A stretch of DNA of 64,000 nt from Brevibacillus panacihumi (GCF_003710985.1 NZ_RHHT01000029.1:59870-123869), one strand, 5' to 3'; shown: positions 52,331 to 61,392, counted from the first letter of the stretch. A program made the numbers and translations. Notes: generated by a model from the letters alone, not told the origin.

Positions 52331-52738
52331 TCAGCCTATGCGGCGGGAGCGGGCCAGAGTTAGCCCAGCAAGGACCATGCTGGTCAGCCCCATCACGATG
52401 GCAATGATGGCCCCTGCTCTCCCGTCGCCTGTGCCGAAATCACCAGTGTATATGGTCAGATGCAGCATAGCGTAGGCTATGACGATAATCCCTACCACCA
52501 CGGCAACAATGGCCCCGCGTCGCCCGCTGCCAGTGCCGAAACGACCGGCGGAGCGAGCCAGAGACAGCCCAGCGAGGCTCGCGCTGATCAGCCCCACAAA
52601 CGCGTCTACCGTGGCCCAGATTCTCCCGGAGGTTGTTAGTCCATATCCGACATTAGCGGTGGTCACTTCAGCAAAGGCAATCGTCGGTACAAGTAGAAGT
52701 GTACAAAGAATTACGAATGAAACTAGCTTCATTTTCAT
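52331..52738 (-). CDS. DUF6223-like membrane protein
   Basis: A 135-residue protein. A signal or first helix (VILCTLLLVPTIAFAEV) is followed by three hydrophobic segments. The pair ISASLAGLSLARSAGRFGTG and GLTSMVLAGLTLARSRRIG shows an internal repeat, and the pattern with GSGRRGAIVA / GDGRAGAIIA fits the DUF6223 family. Membrane location is sure; function is unknown. Confidence 0.7.
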   Translation of the reverse strand: MKMKLVSFVILCTLLLVPTIAFAEVTTANVGYGLTTSGRIWATVDAFVGLISASLAGLSLARSAGRFGTGSGRRGAIVAVVVGIIVIAYAMLHLTIYTGDFGTGDGRAGAIIAIVMGLTSMVLAGLTLARSRRIG

Positions 52739-53101
52739 TTGTTCATTTCCCCTTTTTTCGCTTTCGATAAGGTAGGAGCTTTTTGAAATCGTTCCCCTGA
52801 TCCGGCAGTATCGGGTTTCTCAAATGTAATTGTTCAATCGATTGCGGATTTGCTGGATATCCCCTCCCCTTGGCCCGCGCTTTCCATTACGCCTTACTTT
52901 CCCGGTTCGAATCTTCTTTCTTGGCTTCCGCTATTTTCTCAACCTTCACAGCCACTTTACACAATAAATGTCGAGAACTTATGCAGATCCTCCTCTCATC
53001 GTGTGGATTTCTTCAAGTCCCGAAGAAATCACGGTATAATCTCGGTAAGCGGTATCATTTCGTCAAGGAAGCACACTCCATATAGAAACGATGTGATTGA
53101 G
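52739..53101 (+). promoter_or_regulatory. Gap before the response regulator with a likely promoter
   Basis: 363 bp without a confident gene. TTCAAG (53012-53017), a 17-bp spacer and TATAAT (53035-53040) make a plausible sigma-A promoter ahead of the two-component genes. An open frame runs through but has no start signal. Confidence 0.5.
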
Positions 53102-53788
53102 ATGGATGCAAAACTGTTGGTCGTGGAGGACGAACCGGGCATGCTTGATGAGATGCAAACCTATCTGCAACGCGAAGGGTTCCGCGTATTGACAGCTCGT
53201 ACCGGCAAGGAAGCGCTTGCGATAGCCCGGTCTGAACGGCCCGAACTTGTCGTGCTGGATTGGATGCTCCCTGAGAAAAGCGGCATCGACGTATGCCGTG
53301 AAATCAGGCAAACGTCACAATGCGGCATTATTATGGTCACTGCACGATCGGATGAATCGGATAAAATCGTCGGACTGGAAATCGGTGCGGACGATTATTT
53401 GACGAAACCGTTCAGCTTGCGCGAACTGGCTTCACGTATCCGAGCGTTGCTTCGCCGCTTGCGTGGATCTGAGGACAGGTCCATGTTCTTGGAAAGGGAT
53501 AACTTGAGCATTTCCGAGGCCAAATGCCAGGTATTAAAAGACGGCCAGGAGATCCAACTGACTCCGACCGAATTCAAAATTTTGTACACGCTGGCCGCTC
53601 GTCCCGGCATTGTCTTCAGCCGTTTGCAATTGTTAAAGGTGGCTTTGCAGGATGAGTACATGGGATACGAACGAACAATGGATTCCCATATCCGGAATCT
53701 TCGCCGCAAGCTGGAAGACGATCCAGCCAATCCCCGCTATATTCAAACCGTATACGGTTTCGGCTACCGATTCGGTGAACCATCATGA
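53102..53788 (+). CDS. OmpR-family response regulator
   Basis: A 228-residue regulator: acidic pair in VVEDEPG, phospho-acceptor Asp53 (LVVLDWMLPEKSG), Lys in YLTKPFSL, then a winged-helix domain (LTPTEFKILYTLAARPGIVF, DSHIRNLRRKLEDDPANPRY). The ribosome site is poor and the ATG at 53102 is the best of several nearby starts (a GTG at 53093 is another). Its partner kinase overlaps by 4 bp, but appears defective, so this regulator may depend on another kinase. Confidence 0.85.
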   Translation: MDAKLLVVEDEPGMLDEMQTYLQREGFRVLTARTGKEALAIARSERPELVVLDWMLPEKSGIDVCREIRQTSQCGIIMVTARSDESDKIVGLEIGADDYLTKPFSLRELASRIRALLRRLRGSEDRSMFLERDNLSISEAKCQVLKDGQEIQLTPTEFKILYTLAARPGIVFSRLQLLKVALQDEYMGYERTMDSHIRNLRRKLEDDPANPRYIQTVYGFGYRFGEPS

Positions 53789-54717
53789 CGTTGACCGTAC
53801 TCCAAAAAATATTTGTCTGCATGGGACTGCTCGTTCTTATCCTTGGCGGCTCTCATGCCGTAACCAATCTGGTTTACATGGAGTCCTTGTTCGATCAATT
53901 TCGAAATGAAGAAATCAACGCAGTTTTTTTGAACGCTCCACCCGAAGAACAAATTGAAATCTTGAAAACGTATGTTACTGCAAAGATGGAGTTTTTTTGG
54001 CTTGGAAAATGGGGATTTTTCATAGCGACTGGCCTTTTCTTCAGTCTCTGGATTTCAGGGGTACTGACTCTCCCGCTTCGCAAGCTCATTGCCGCTATCG
54101 AACGCGTGGCAAAGGGGGATCTGGAGGTAAATGTTCCTGTACAATCAAAAGACGAATACGGGAAAGTAATCCAGACATTCAACGATATGACGCATCGCCT
54201 ACGGGAAGCGGAGGACGCTCGCAGGCGGTTGGTGGCTGATGTCACCCACGAGCTTCGTACTCCGCTGTCCATTATGCAGTTGAAGCTGGAAAATTATCAG
54301 CAGGCTGGTCATCCTGTCCCGCCGGAAATGCTTCGGATCCATGATGAAGTGATCCGATTGAGCCTGCTTGTAGAAGATCTTCATGTCTTGTCGTTGGCAG
54401 AGGCAGGCCGTTTGACGCTCGATTGCAAACCGCTCGATCTGACGGCACACCTGGAACGGATCGTGGAGCAGAATGCGCTATTTGCACGCGTCTCGGTGAT
54501 TGACACCGGCATCGGTATACCGGAAGAAGACCTGCTTCACCTATTCGATCGATTTTACCGCGTAGAAGAAGCGCGCTCGCGTCATTCAGGCGGTACAGGC
54601 CTTGGATTATCCATCGCCCACCATTTTGTAAGAGCCCACGGCGGTTTCATCCACGTTTCAAGTCAGCCTGATGAAGGGACTATTTTTACTGTTTATCTGC
54701 CTCTAAGCAATCCCTGA
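53785..54717 (+). CDS. Sensor histidine kinase with its ATP-binding N box missing
   Basis: A 310-residue membrane protein. Two membrane helices (about 7-25 and 73-95), a HAMP region, and the HisKA motif THELRTPLSIMQLKLENYQQ with His155. The ATPase part jumps from LDLTAHLERIVEQN (about residue 229) straight to ALFARVSVIDTGIGIPEEDL, then continues normally through FDRFYRVEEARSRHSGGTGL. The usual 60-70 residues containing the N box (NLLxNA) are absent, while the reading frame is intact. An in-frame deletion has likely removed ATP binding. It may be a phosphatase or inactive remnant. Confidence 0.85.
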   Translation: MTLTVLQKIFVCMGLLVLILGGSHAVTNLVYMESLFDQFRNEEINAVFLNAPPEEQIEILKTYVTAKMEFFWLGKWGFFIATGLFFSLWISGVLTLPLRKLIAAIERVAKGDLEVNVPVQSKDEYGKVIQTFNDMTHRLREAEDARRRLVADVTHELRTPLSIMQLKLENYQQAGHPVPPEMLRIHDEVIRLSLLVEDLHVLSLAEAGRLTLDCKPLDLTAHLERIVEQNALFARVSVIDTGIGIPEEDLLHLFDRFYRVEEARSRHSGGTGLGLSIAHHFVRAHGGFIHVSSQPDEGTIFTVYLPLSNP

Positions 54718-54727
54718 ACAAATCAAA

Positions 54728-54753
54728 AACCTCATCAACAAAGGATGAGGTTT
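54728..54753 (+). terminator. Terminator after the kinase gene
   Basis: AACCTCATC pairs with GATGAGGTT around a 7-base loop; TTTT follows a little later. Confidence 0.7.
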
Positions 54754-54774
54754 CAGCATGTTTTACAGACGACG

Positions 54775-55260
54775 CTATTCTTTATAAATCAAGGATTTCA
54801 ACGATTCTGCCTGATCTTTGTCCTGTTGGCTGATAATTCCCTCAAATTGATACACGTACGTGCCATTGTTCGTTATCTTGAGGTAGGCTACGTTCTGCTT
54901 CGTAAAACTCTCCAACACTTCATTCGCCTGCGTAATCGACAGCTTGGAATTCATCGCAAGCTCGGTAGCGGTTAATTTTCCGCCGTAACGTGCAGCAATC
55001 TGAAGCACCAAATTTTCCATTGCGTCTAACCTTCGGAGCCTGGTATTTTTTCTTGCCGCGAACAATAGCCAGCCACCGAACACAGCTGGAAGAACCCCGA
55101 GCAGAAGAAAGAGTACCAGATCGCTCGTTTCGGACAACTTTGTCTTCTCGGAAGCCATTGCCCCAGCGATCATAATCACCCCAAATACCAAAATAATGAC
55201 TCCCGCGACATACTGAATTACTTCCGCAACAAGTCCCCTGCTTGTCGTTTTTGGGTTCAT
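54775..55260 (-). CDS. Hypothetical membrane protein with a winged-helix-like end
   Basis: A 161-residue protein. Two hydrophobic helices (VIQYVAGVIILVFGVIMIAG and DLVLFLLLGVLPAVFGGWLL) are followed by a cytoplasmic segment from about residue 75. That part (NLVLQIAARYGGKLTATELA, KLSITQANEVLESF, QNVAYLKITNNGTYVYQF) has a winged-helix look. The family is not recognised. It could sense a signal at the membrane. Confidence 0.65.
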   Translation of the reverse strand: MNPKTTSRGLVAEVIQYVAGVIILVFGVIMIAGAMASEKTKLSETSDLVLFLLLGVLPAVFGGWLLFAARKNTRLRRLDAMENLVLQIAARYGGKLTATELAMNSKLSITQANEVLESFTKQNVAYLKITNNGTYVYQFEGIISQQDKDQAESLKSLIYKE

Positions 55261-55402
55261 GCACAATCAGCCTTTCATCTATCGTTAGTTTCCAGTTTAT
55301 CATATCCTTTCCATTGGCTCATCAGCGGAATTGCGAAGCTCAACGTAAAACGGGTCATGTATTGCCGAAACTGTGTGGTACCAAAAGTAATTAAGGGAGA
55401 CA

Positions 55403-55753
55403 GTGAAAGTGGATGAACTTCAAAGATGTGAGCATTGTCAAAACCGCAACGAGATATGGCAACTGGAGACACTAACTCCAAAAAGATGCTCCATTCTAAA
55501 CGAAGACGAAGTTTATCATATTTGCGATTTTTGCATTGAAGTTATCGAGGGTGTTAAAGAAAAGAAGACTATCAAAAAAATAGTAATAAGCTGCCCTCCT
55601 TTTAGAAGTATAAAAAGGAGGGCTAAACTTTTGTTTCCGAGCGAAACCAAGGATCGCCGTAGTTATCCCAATCTCACGGTTATGTCACCACTATCACTGC
55701 TTTGCCAGAGGCTGAGAATTATTCGGTCATGGGTGCATCCGTATCTTTCATAA
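55403..55753 (+). CDS. Possible small CxxC protein
   Basis: A 116-codon frame with two CxxC pairs (CEHCQNRNE and CDFCIEVIEG), which could bind zinc. A GTG start lies three bases after GGGAG, and a second GTG six bases on has better spacing. The latter half crosses a strong hairpin (GCCCTCCTTTT, 55591-55622) and runs into the convergent MocR gene, so the 3' part may not be coding. Low GC content. Treat as uncertain. Confidence 0.35.
   Translation: MKVDELQRCEHCQNRNEIWQLETLTPKRCSILNEDEVYHICDFCIEVIEGVKEKKTIKKIVISCPPFRSIKRRAKLLFPSETKDRRSYPNLTVMSPLSLLCQRLRIIRSWVHPYLS
55591..55622. terminator. Hairpin within the possible CxxC gene
   Basis: GCCCTCCTTTT pairs with AAAAGGAGGGC around a 10-base loop. 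Looks like a terminator stem; the T tract is weak. Confidence 0.4.
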
Positions 55754-57122
55754 AATTTCGCAACAATAAAATTCCTTTATAGATTTCGTCCGGTTCCAGA
55801 TGACCATAGCCAAACAAAAGCTTGTTCACGTGTTCCCCCTTTCGGATACAGTGATATTCCACTGGCGTAATGCGAATCTTGTGGCGCCTGGAAGCTTCCA
55901 CAAACGCATCATCAAAAGACATGCCTGGAAACTCTACAGCAAGATGCAGCCCGGCGGCATCTCCCCAGGATTGCCATGTGTCTTTGAACTGCTCTTTCAG
56001 TGTTGTAAGCAGTACCTGTCGACGCGCTCCGTATAGCTTTCTCATTCTTCCGATATGTCGGTCAAATTTTCTCGTATGCAAAAATTCAGCCATTGCTGCT
56101 TGTTCAAAAGGCGGATTCTGCACATCCGTATAGGTGCGCAAACGGCGCCAGCGTTTATGTAACTTGTCTGGCAGAATAACATAGCCAATGCGAAGCGCCG
56201 GGAACATAACTTTGCTGAATGTGCCGACGTAAATAACCCGCTCTGGATCCATGGCATAAAGCGGTGCTACCGGATCGCCGTAATACCGGAACTCGCTGTC
56301 ATAATCATCTTCCACAATATAGCTTTCATTTTCTCTAGCATATCGAATCAATTGGGCGCGACGGCCTGCTGGCAGAATCCCTCCCAGAGGGAATTGATGT
56401 GATGGCGTAACATAAACGGCACAGGCGCGTTTTCCATACAGGTATTCTGGCTGCAGTCCCCAAGCATCTACAGGAATAGGCGTGATCGGGTATCCTTTAT
56501 TTGCCAATGTACCTAACATGCCGGCATTGCACGGATCCTCAACCAGGATTTCCTTCCCTTCCTTATACAACAAGTCGGCAATCAAATGCAGGGCATGGGT
56601 GGCTCCCGCCGTAATGAAGATTTTTTTAGCATCAACCGAAAGGCCCTTGCTGCGAAAAAGCCATCCGGAAATTTCTTCACGCAGCCTCGGCAATCCCTCG
56701 GGGCCGGTATATCCCAAGAGACTTGGAGGCATCTCTTGCATCGTTTTCTGCGAGATCTGCTGCCAAACATGTCGTGGGAATTGCCGCAAATCCGGCTGCC
56801 CCGTCCGGAAATCAGCCAAGAATGGCAGTGTCGGTTTTTCCTGCGCAGGCGATCCAACTTCAGGCTTCTTCTCCAAATACAACCCTTCTGCCACCCGTGT
56901 GGGTGCTCCCTGGCGGCTCAAGACAAAACCTTCAACAATGAGCATTTCGTATGCCTCATTCACGGTATTGCGGGATACTTTCAGTTCGTTTGCCAATTCC
57001 CGGGTAGAAGGCAATGCCTCGCCTGCATGTAGTCTGCCGTTCAAAATCTGGTCCCTCAGAACCTGATAAATCTGACGTTTCAGTGGCACTTCGCTTTGCC
57101 GCTGCAGTTCAATCCCCCACAT
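55719..57122 (-). CDS. MocR-family regulator (GntR DNA-binding domain fused to aminotransferase)
   Basis: A 467-residue regulator. The N-terminal 70 residues hold a GntR winged helix (LKRQIYQVLRDQILNGRLHA, LPSTRELANELKVSRNTVNE), followed by an aminotransferase-like fold type I domain of about 370 residues (LGYTGPEGLPRLREEISGWL, ITAGATHALHLIADLLYKE, VEDDYDSEFRYYG, GTFSKVMFPALRIGYVILP with the PLP-lysine). PdxR and GabR belong to this group. It is divergent from an EamA exporter, which is its likely target. The ATG at 57122 follows TGGAGG. Confidence 0.9.
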   Translation of the reverse strand: MWGIELQRQSEVPLKRQIYQVLRDQILNGRLHAGEALPSTRELANELKVSRNTVNEAYEMLIVEGFVLSRQGAPTRVAEGLYLEKKPEVGSPAQEKPTLPFLADFRTGQPDLRQFPRHVWQQISQKTMQEMPPSLLGYTGPEGLPRLREEISGWLFRSKGLSVDAKKIFITAGATHALHLIADLLYKEGKEILVEDPCNAGMLGTLANKGYPITPIPVDAWGLQPEYLYGKRACAVYVTPSHQFPLGGILPAGRRAQLIRYARENESYIVEDDYDSEFRYYGDPVAPLYAMDPERVIYVGTFSKVMFPALRIGYVILPDKLHKRWRRLRTYTDVQNPPFEQAAMAEFLHTRKFDRHIGRMRKLYGARRQVLLTTLKEQFKDTWQSWGDAAGLHLAVEFPGMSFDDAFVEASRRHKIRITPVEYHCIRKGEHVNKLLFGYGHLEPDEIYKGILLLRNFMKDTDAPMTE

Positions 57123-57131
57123 ATAGCCTCC

Positions 57132-57181
57132 AACTGGTCTGCATAAACTTGTGTCAAACTGGTTCTTTTCCCATACCAGTT
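57132..57181. promoter_or_regulatory. Repeated AACTGGT sites between MocR gene and exporter
   Basis: AACTGGT occurs at 57132-57138 and 57157-57163 as direct repeats, with an inverted copy ACCAGTT at 57175-57181. Direct plus inverted spacing is typical of MocR binding. Confidence 0.5.
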
Positions 57182-57256
57182 TATTCATTACGATTGTAGC
57201 ATGATTTTCCATCCATTTTTCTATAGACTTGCGGGGGATGTGATTTTTTGGAACGC

Positions 57257-58195
57257 ATGAAAGGAATGTATTACCTGTTTTGCGCTTTTTCGCTTGCTGG
57301 CACCTCTGTTATTGCAGCACGGTTCTTAGACGAAAATCTGGGGATCTTTACAATAACAGCGGTCAGTTTGTTTTTTGCCTTACTGTGCCTGCTACCATTG
57401 GGCTGGCGGGAACTCGTGAAAACGGTCCGTCGTTTATCTTTGAGAGACTGGATTCTTCTATCCATTCAGGCGTTGTTTGGTGTTTTTTTGTTTCGCATGT
57501 TTTTGCTGAACGGTCTTTTACATACAAGCGCTGGCGAGGCCGGGATCATAACCGGCGCAACTCCTGCCGTCACCGTTCTGCTCGCCATGCTTCTATTGAA
57601 AGAAACAGTAAATCGAACCGCGCTCCTCGGTATTGTTAGTACCGTTGCAGGTATTCTTCTGATACAAAACCTGCTCGCACCAGGATCAATCAGCACATTC
57701 TCAATCAATCATTTTGCCGGCAATGTACTGGTGCTCTGCGCTGCGGTGAGTGAATCCTTGTTTAATATATTTTCACGCATCGCTGTTAAAACCGAAGCCT
57801 CACACAGAGAACCGCTTCATCCTATTGCTCAAACCGCGCTCGTAACGGCCATGGCATTGACTTTATGCCTGATTCCTGCCATTTTTGAGCAGCCAGTATC
57901 CACTCTTTTTGCAATTGATTGGAAACAATGGCTGGCACTGGTATGGTACGGACCGTTTGTCACGGCTATTGCCTTCATTTTTTGGTATGCAGGCATAAAA
58001 CGATGTGATGCGCAGACGGCCGCTGCTTTATCTGGCATGATGCCTTTTAGTGCATTATTGCTGTCTGTCATCGTACTGGGGGAGCGTGCCGGGTGGCAGC
58101 AATGGTCAGGTGGTCTTCTTGTTATCCTCGGCATGATCCTGATCGGGGGTAATCAACCATCAGAGCTGAAAGCTGATCGTGCAGAAAGCTTTTAA
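57257..58195 (+). CDS. EamA-family (DMT) exporter
   Basis: A 312-residue membrane protein with ten hydrophobic segments in two similar EamA halves (LFRMFLLNGLLHTSAGEAGI, and VLCAAVSESLFNIFSRIAVK with the second-half repeat). Drug/metabolite transporters of this kind often export amino acids or metabolites. A TTG at 57248 and ATG at 57257 and 57266 are all possible starts. It is divergent from the MocR regulator, which probably controls it. Confidence 0.85.
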   Translation: MKGMYYLFCAFSLAGTSVIAARFLDENLGIFTITAVSLFFALLCLLPLGWRELVKTVRRLSLRDWILLSIQALFGVFLFRMFLLNGLLHTSAGEAGIITGATPAVTVLLAMLLLKETVNRTALLGIVSTVAGILLIQNLLAPGSISTFSINHFAGNVLVLCAAVSESLFNIFSRIAVKTEASHREPLHPIAQTALVTAMALTLCLIPAIFEQPVSTLFAIDWKQWLALVWYGPFVTAIAFIFWYAGIKRCDAQTAAALSGMMPFSALLLSVIVLGERAGWQQWSGGLLVILGMILIGGNQPSELKADRAESF

Positions 58196-58330
58196 TAAAA
58201 GAAGGGGAGATTTGTATCCTCATGCGGATCGGATTGTTTATTCTAAAATAGCTATGAAGTTCAGCATTACAGGGCGTCATCGGCTTTTGCCTTTCCTTTG
58301 GCGTGGGCGGAGCAATACATCCTTATAGAC

Positions 58331-58362
58331 AAAATGAAGAGGCGGTTTCCTGCCTCTTCATT
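58331..58362 (-). terminator. Terminator after the molybdopterin oxidoreductase gene
   Basis: AATGAAGAGGC pairs with GCCTCTTCATT, followed by TTTTG on the minus strand; also serves the convergent exporter weakly. Confidence 0.75.
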
Positions 58363-58369
58363 CTATTGT

Positions 58370-58963
58370 TCAATCCCAAGCGAAACGTTGCTCTTTCCAG
58401 GGATCCCCATACATATTATACCCATTCTTCTCCCAAAAGCCCTGCCGATCCTTCTCCATAAACTCGATGCCGCGCACCCATTTGGCGCTTTTCCAGAAAT
58501 ACAGATGCGGCACCACGAAACGAAGCGGCCAGCCGTGTTCAGGAGTCAGTTCCTCCCCGTTGTGCTTGTAGGCAAAGAGATTCCCCGGGGCAAGAAAGTC
58601 TGCAAGCGGCAGGTTGGCCGTCCATCCGTGCTCCGCGTGCAGCATGACGTATTTGGCTTCCGGCTTGATGCGGACGAGCTTGGTGATTTCTTCGACGGGA
58701 ATCCCTTCCCAGACGTTGTCCAGCTTGCTCCATCCTGTCACGCAGTGAATGTCATTGGTGGAATTCCCTTTGGGCAGCGCCATGACCTGTTCATAGGATA
58801 ATGTGGCTTCTTCCTCGACCAGACCGAAAATGCGCAGATCCCATTGCGTTGCCAGATCGGTATATTCTGGCACGTCTCCGTAGTGAAGGACAGGAAAGCC
58901 AGTGGTTTGCCTTTGGTTAGGAGGAATGCGGTCCCGTTTTGTTTCTGCAGTGTTGATTGGCAT
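58370..58963 (-). CDS. Sulfite-oxidase-like molybdopterin oxidoreductase
   Basis: A 197-residue protein of the Oxidored_molyb family (YedY/YuiH-like). The molybdenum-ligand cysteine is in DIHCVTGWSKLDNVWEGIPV, and HGWPLRFVVPHLYFWKSAKW forms the later part of the domain. It lacks heme and dimerisation domains and a signal peptide, so it should be cytoplasmic; Bacillus YuiH is an example. The start at 58963 has GGAG nine bases upstream. It follows a CoA-binding gene by 12 bp. Confidence 0.88.
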   Translation of the reverse strand: MPINTAETKRDRIPPNQRQTTGFPVLHYGDVPEYTDLATQWDLRIFGLVEEEATLSYEQVMALPKGNSTNDIHCVTGWSKLDNVWEGIPVEEITKLVRIKPEAKYVMLHAEHGWTANLPLADFLAPGNLFAYKHNGEELTPEHGWPLRFVVPHLYFWKSAKWVRGIEFMEKDRQGFWEKNGYNMYGDPWKEQRFAWD

Positions 58964-58975
58964 GTTGACCAACTC

Positions 58976-59407
58976 CTATTTCCCAATGCGCAGCAGCGCG
59001 TGATCTACTTTGATGCAAAGGTCGCTGACGACCTCAATCCCGGCTTCGCGGACCTTCTTCGCCGCTTCATCGTTGGAAATTCCCTGCTGCATCCAGAACA
59101 CTTTCGGCTTCTGCTTCATGGCCAGCGTGTCCTCGGCTACTGGCGGAATGTCTTCACTCCTGCGAAATACGTTGACAATATCGACTGGCGTATCGATCTC
59201 GGCAAGCGTAGCCACTGCCTTTTCACCCAGAACTGTTTCACCTGCGATGATTGGATTGACGGGAATAATCGTATAGCCGGCGTTTTGCATGGCTGCCGCA
59301 ACCATGTAGCTCGTGCGGTCAGGCTTGTTGGACAAGCCGACGACGGCAATCGTTTTGGCCTCTTCCAGCAGTTGGCGGCGGGTTTCATTACTTGGATTTT
59401 GTACCAT
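58976..59407 (-). CDS. CoA-binding protein (YccU-like)
   Basis: A 143-residue Rossmann-fold protein of the CoA_binding_2 family. Blocks TIAVVGLSNKPDRTSYMVAA and YTIIPVNPIIAGETVLGEKA, then VFWMQQGISNDEAAKKVREA and VVSDLCIKVDHA. It binds CoA or acyl-CoA; a precise role is unknown. The start at 59407 follows AGGAGAG. Cotranscribed with the oxidoreductase. Confidence 0.9.
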   Translation of the reverse strand: MVQNPSNETRRQLLEEAKTIAVVGLSNKPDRTSYMVAAAMQNAGYTIIPVNPIIAGETVLGEKAVATLAEIDTPVDIVNVFRRSEDIPPVAEDTLAMKQKPKVFWMQQGISNDEAAKKVREAGIEVVSDLCIKVDHALLRIGK

Positions 59408-59453
59408 GAATTCCACTCTCCTATTGATCATGTCTGATTTGATGATGGTTGAT

Positions 59454-60953
59454 TTATGCTTGTGCGCGCCGCATCACAAATTGCGTGATCGTGCGCGTCA
59501 TAACACCTGTTGCGCCTGCGGGCTGCATGTCGCCCTGATTGACATTGTACGCGGTTCCCGCGATGTCCAGATGCACCCATGGCGTATCTTCCGCAAACTC
59601 CTGCAAAAAGACGCCGCCGATGATCGCATGGCCGTTGCGGCCACCTGAATTTTTCAAGTCTGCAAAGTGGCTTTTGTTCAGTTCCCGATATTCGTCAAAG
59701 GTAGGCAGCTGCCACAGGCGCTCGCCTGCCGCTTCTGCTGCTGCCAGCACTTCTTCCACCATCTCCTGGTCGTTCGTCATCGCACCGGAGCACACATTGC
59801 CCAATGCCACGACAATGCCGCCAGTCAAGGTAGCCGCGTCCACCAGGCAGGAGACGCCCTGCTGCTTCGCGTATGTGATGCAATCGGCCAGAACCAGGCG
59901 TCCCTCTGCGTCTGTGGTGATGATCTCTACGGTTTTGCCGCTCATCGTCGTGATGACATCTCCAGGACGATAAGCGCTGCCAGAAGGCATGTTTTCCACA
60001 GTGCCGATGACTGCCAGCACATTTACTTTCGGCTTGAGCTGGCCCAGCGCCTCCAGTGCGCCGATCATAGCTCCCGCGCCGCCCATGTCCGACTTCATGT
60101 TTTCCATCCCCGCCACCGGTTTGATGGAGATGCCTCCCGTGTCAAAAGTTACCCCTTTTCCGATCAGTCCGATCACATCGTCCCAGGTCTCGCGCCCCTG
60201 ATAGCGAACCACGACGACGTAAGGCTCCTCTACGCTTCCCTGCGCGACGCTGAGGACACCGCCCATGCCGAGTTCCTCCAGCTTTGCCTTTTCCAGCACT
60301 TCGACCTGCATCCCATGGCGGCGCGCTACATCCACCGCGGCATCCTTGAGAGCGCGGGGCGGCAGGTAGTTGCCAGGCTCATTCACCAGCGTTCGCGCCA
60401 GATTGGTTCCTTGTGCAAGAGCCATTCCTCGCTGCACTCCTTCACGGACTGCATCCTGGGCGTCCTCCGCTGCCAAAATCCGCACTGTCGCTACCGGATC
60501 GTTTTCCCGCTTCGGCTTGTGGCGATAGCCTTCGTAATGATAGTCAGCCAGACCAAAGGCTTCGGTCACAGCCTGTGCCAATCGATCCGTTTCCAGCCTG
60601 TCTGTCGTCGGCAAGTCGATGGCTACGGTTTTTTGGCTTCCCTTTCCAAGCACCGTTTTCGCTGCTCGGCCCCATGCATTGCGAGCGGAGACGAAATCGA
60701 ACTTATCAGGGTCGCCCATTCCGATGACAATCAGTTTTTTGGCTGCGATCTTGCCCATGCAGTGAACGATGCCTATCGCTTTAGCCTCTCCGCTAATTTC
60801 CTTATTTGCCTGAAGCACATCCAGACCGCCATCAAAAGCATGGTCCAGCTCCGGATAGATCTGGGCAAGAGCCTCTCCCTTCCAGAGCGGGACGATCAAT
60901 TCATCACAATCAACCTCTGGAAGCTGCGGACGTTTTTCGACGTTAACTTGCAT
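59454..60953 (-). CDS. pepA: Leucyl aminopeptidase (M17)
   Basis: A 499-residue cytosolic metallopeptidase that removes N-terminal residues. The C-terminal catalytic domain shows the two-metal pattern GLIGKGVTFDTGGISIKP, KSDMGGAGAMIGAL, and the family signature TTDAEGRLVLADCITYAK. The N-terminal domain of about 160 residues matches the M17 regulatory half. The ATG follows AGAGGG. It is the upstream gene of a CoA-binding and oxidoreductase pair. Confidence 0.95.
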   Translation of the reverse strand: MQVNVEKRPQLPEVDCDELIVPLWKGEALAQIYPELDHAFDGGLDVLQANKEISGEAKAIGIVHCMGKIAAKKLIVIGMGDPDKFDFVSARNAWGRAAKTVLGKGSQKTVAIDLPTTDRLETDRLAQAVTEAFGLADYHYEGYRHKPKRENDPVATVRILAAEDAQDAVREGVQRGMALAQGTNLARTLVNEPGNYLPPRALKDAAVDVARRHGMQVEVLEKAKLEELGMGGVLSVAQGSVEEPYVVVVRYQGRETWDDVIGLIGKGVTFDTGGISIKPVAGMENMKSDMGGAGAMIGALEALGQLKPKVNVLAVIGTVENMPSGSAYRPGDVITTMSGKTVEIITTDAEGRLVLADCITYAKQQGVSCLVDAATLTGGIVVALGNVCSGAMTNDQEMVEEVLAAAEAAGERLWQLPTFDEYRELNKSHFADLKNSGGRNGHAIIGGVFLQEFAEDTPWVHLDIAGTAYNVNQGDMQPAGATGVMTRTITQFVMRRAQA

Positions 60954-61011
60954 TTACTCTTCCCTCTTTTCGTGACTTAGGATACAATTATGAACACATT
61001 TGTGTTTGGTT

Positions 61012-61392
61012 TTATCTGTGGATGATTTGCAAACGATAAAGAGGAAACGCTTCGTTTTTTGCCTCTGCATACGAGATGGTATCTGACTCGGGCAGGGCAG
61101 CCTCGCATTTTGCTATGTAAGCGATCACTTCCGAAACGTCTAAGCCCCAATGTACGGGCTGGTAGCGGCTCAAGTACTTGCGCGCATTGCCGAACATCCA
61201 GCGAGCCCCCTTGATGTTGCCGTATTCACGATGATACAGACCGACGGAAAGCTGCAGAAGTCCTTGGAGAAATTTGTCGCTTTTGTCTTCCATCCAGATT
61301 TCCTCCAGCAAATCGTGGCACTCGTAGTATTCTCCGGCATTGAATTTTTCGATGAACTGAAGATATTGATCGGGCAAAGGCACCGAATGCAC
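61012..61392 (-). CDS. DUF309 protein
   Basis: A 126-residue helical protein of the DUF309 family with the signature FNAGEYYECHDLLEEIWMED and LLQLSVGLYHREYGNIKGAR. Glu and His residues in the first motif suggest a metal site, but the function is unknown. The start may be a GTG at 61392 or at 61383. Monocistronic and divergent from a PAP2-like gene. Confidence 0.85.
   Translation of the reverse strand: MHSVPLPDQYLQFIEKFNAGEYYECHDLLEEIWMEDKSDKFLQGLLQLSVGLYHREYGNIKGARWMFGNARKYLSRYQPVHWGLDVSEVIAYIAKCEAALPESDTISYAEAKNEAFPLYRLQIIHR

Noticed and set aside
59667..60980. A 437-codon plus-strand frame
   Set aside because: Antisense to pepA, which has an intact M17 signature.
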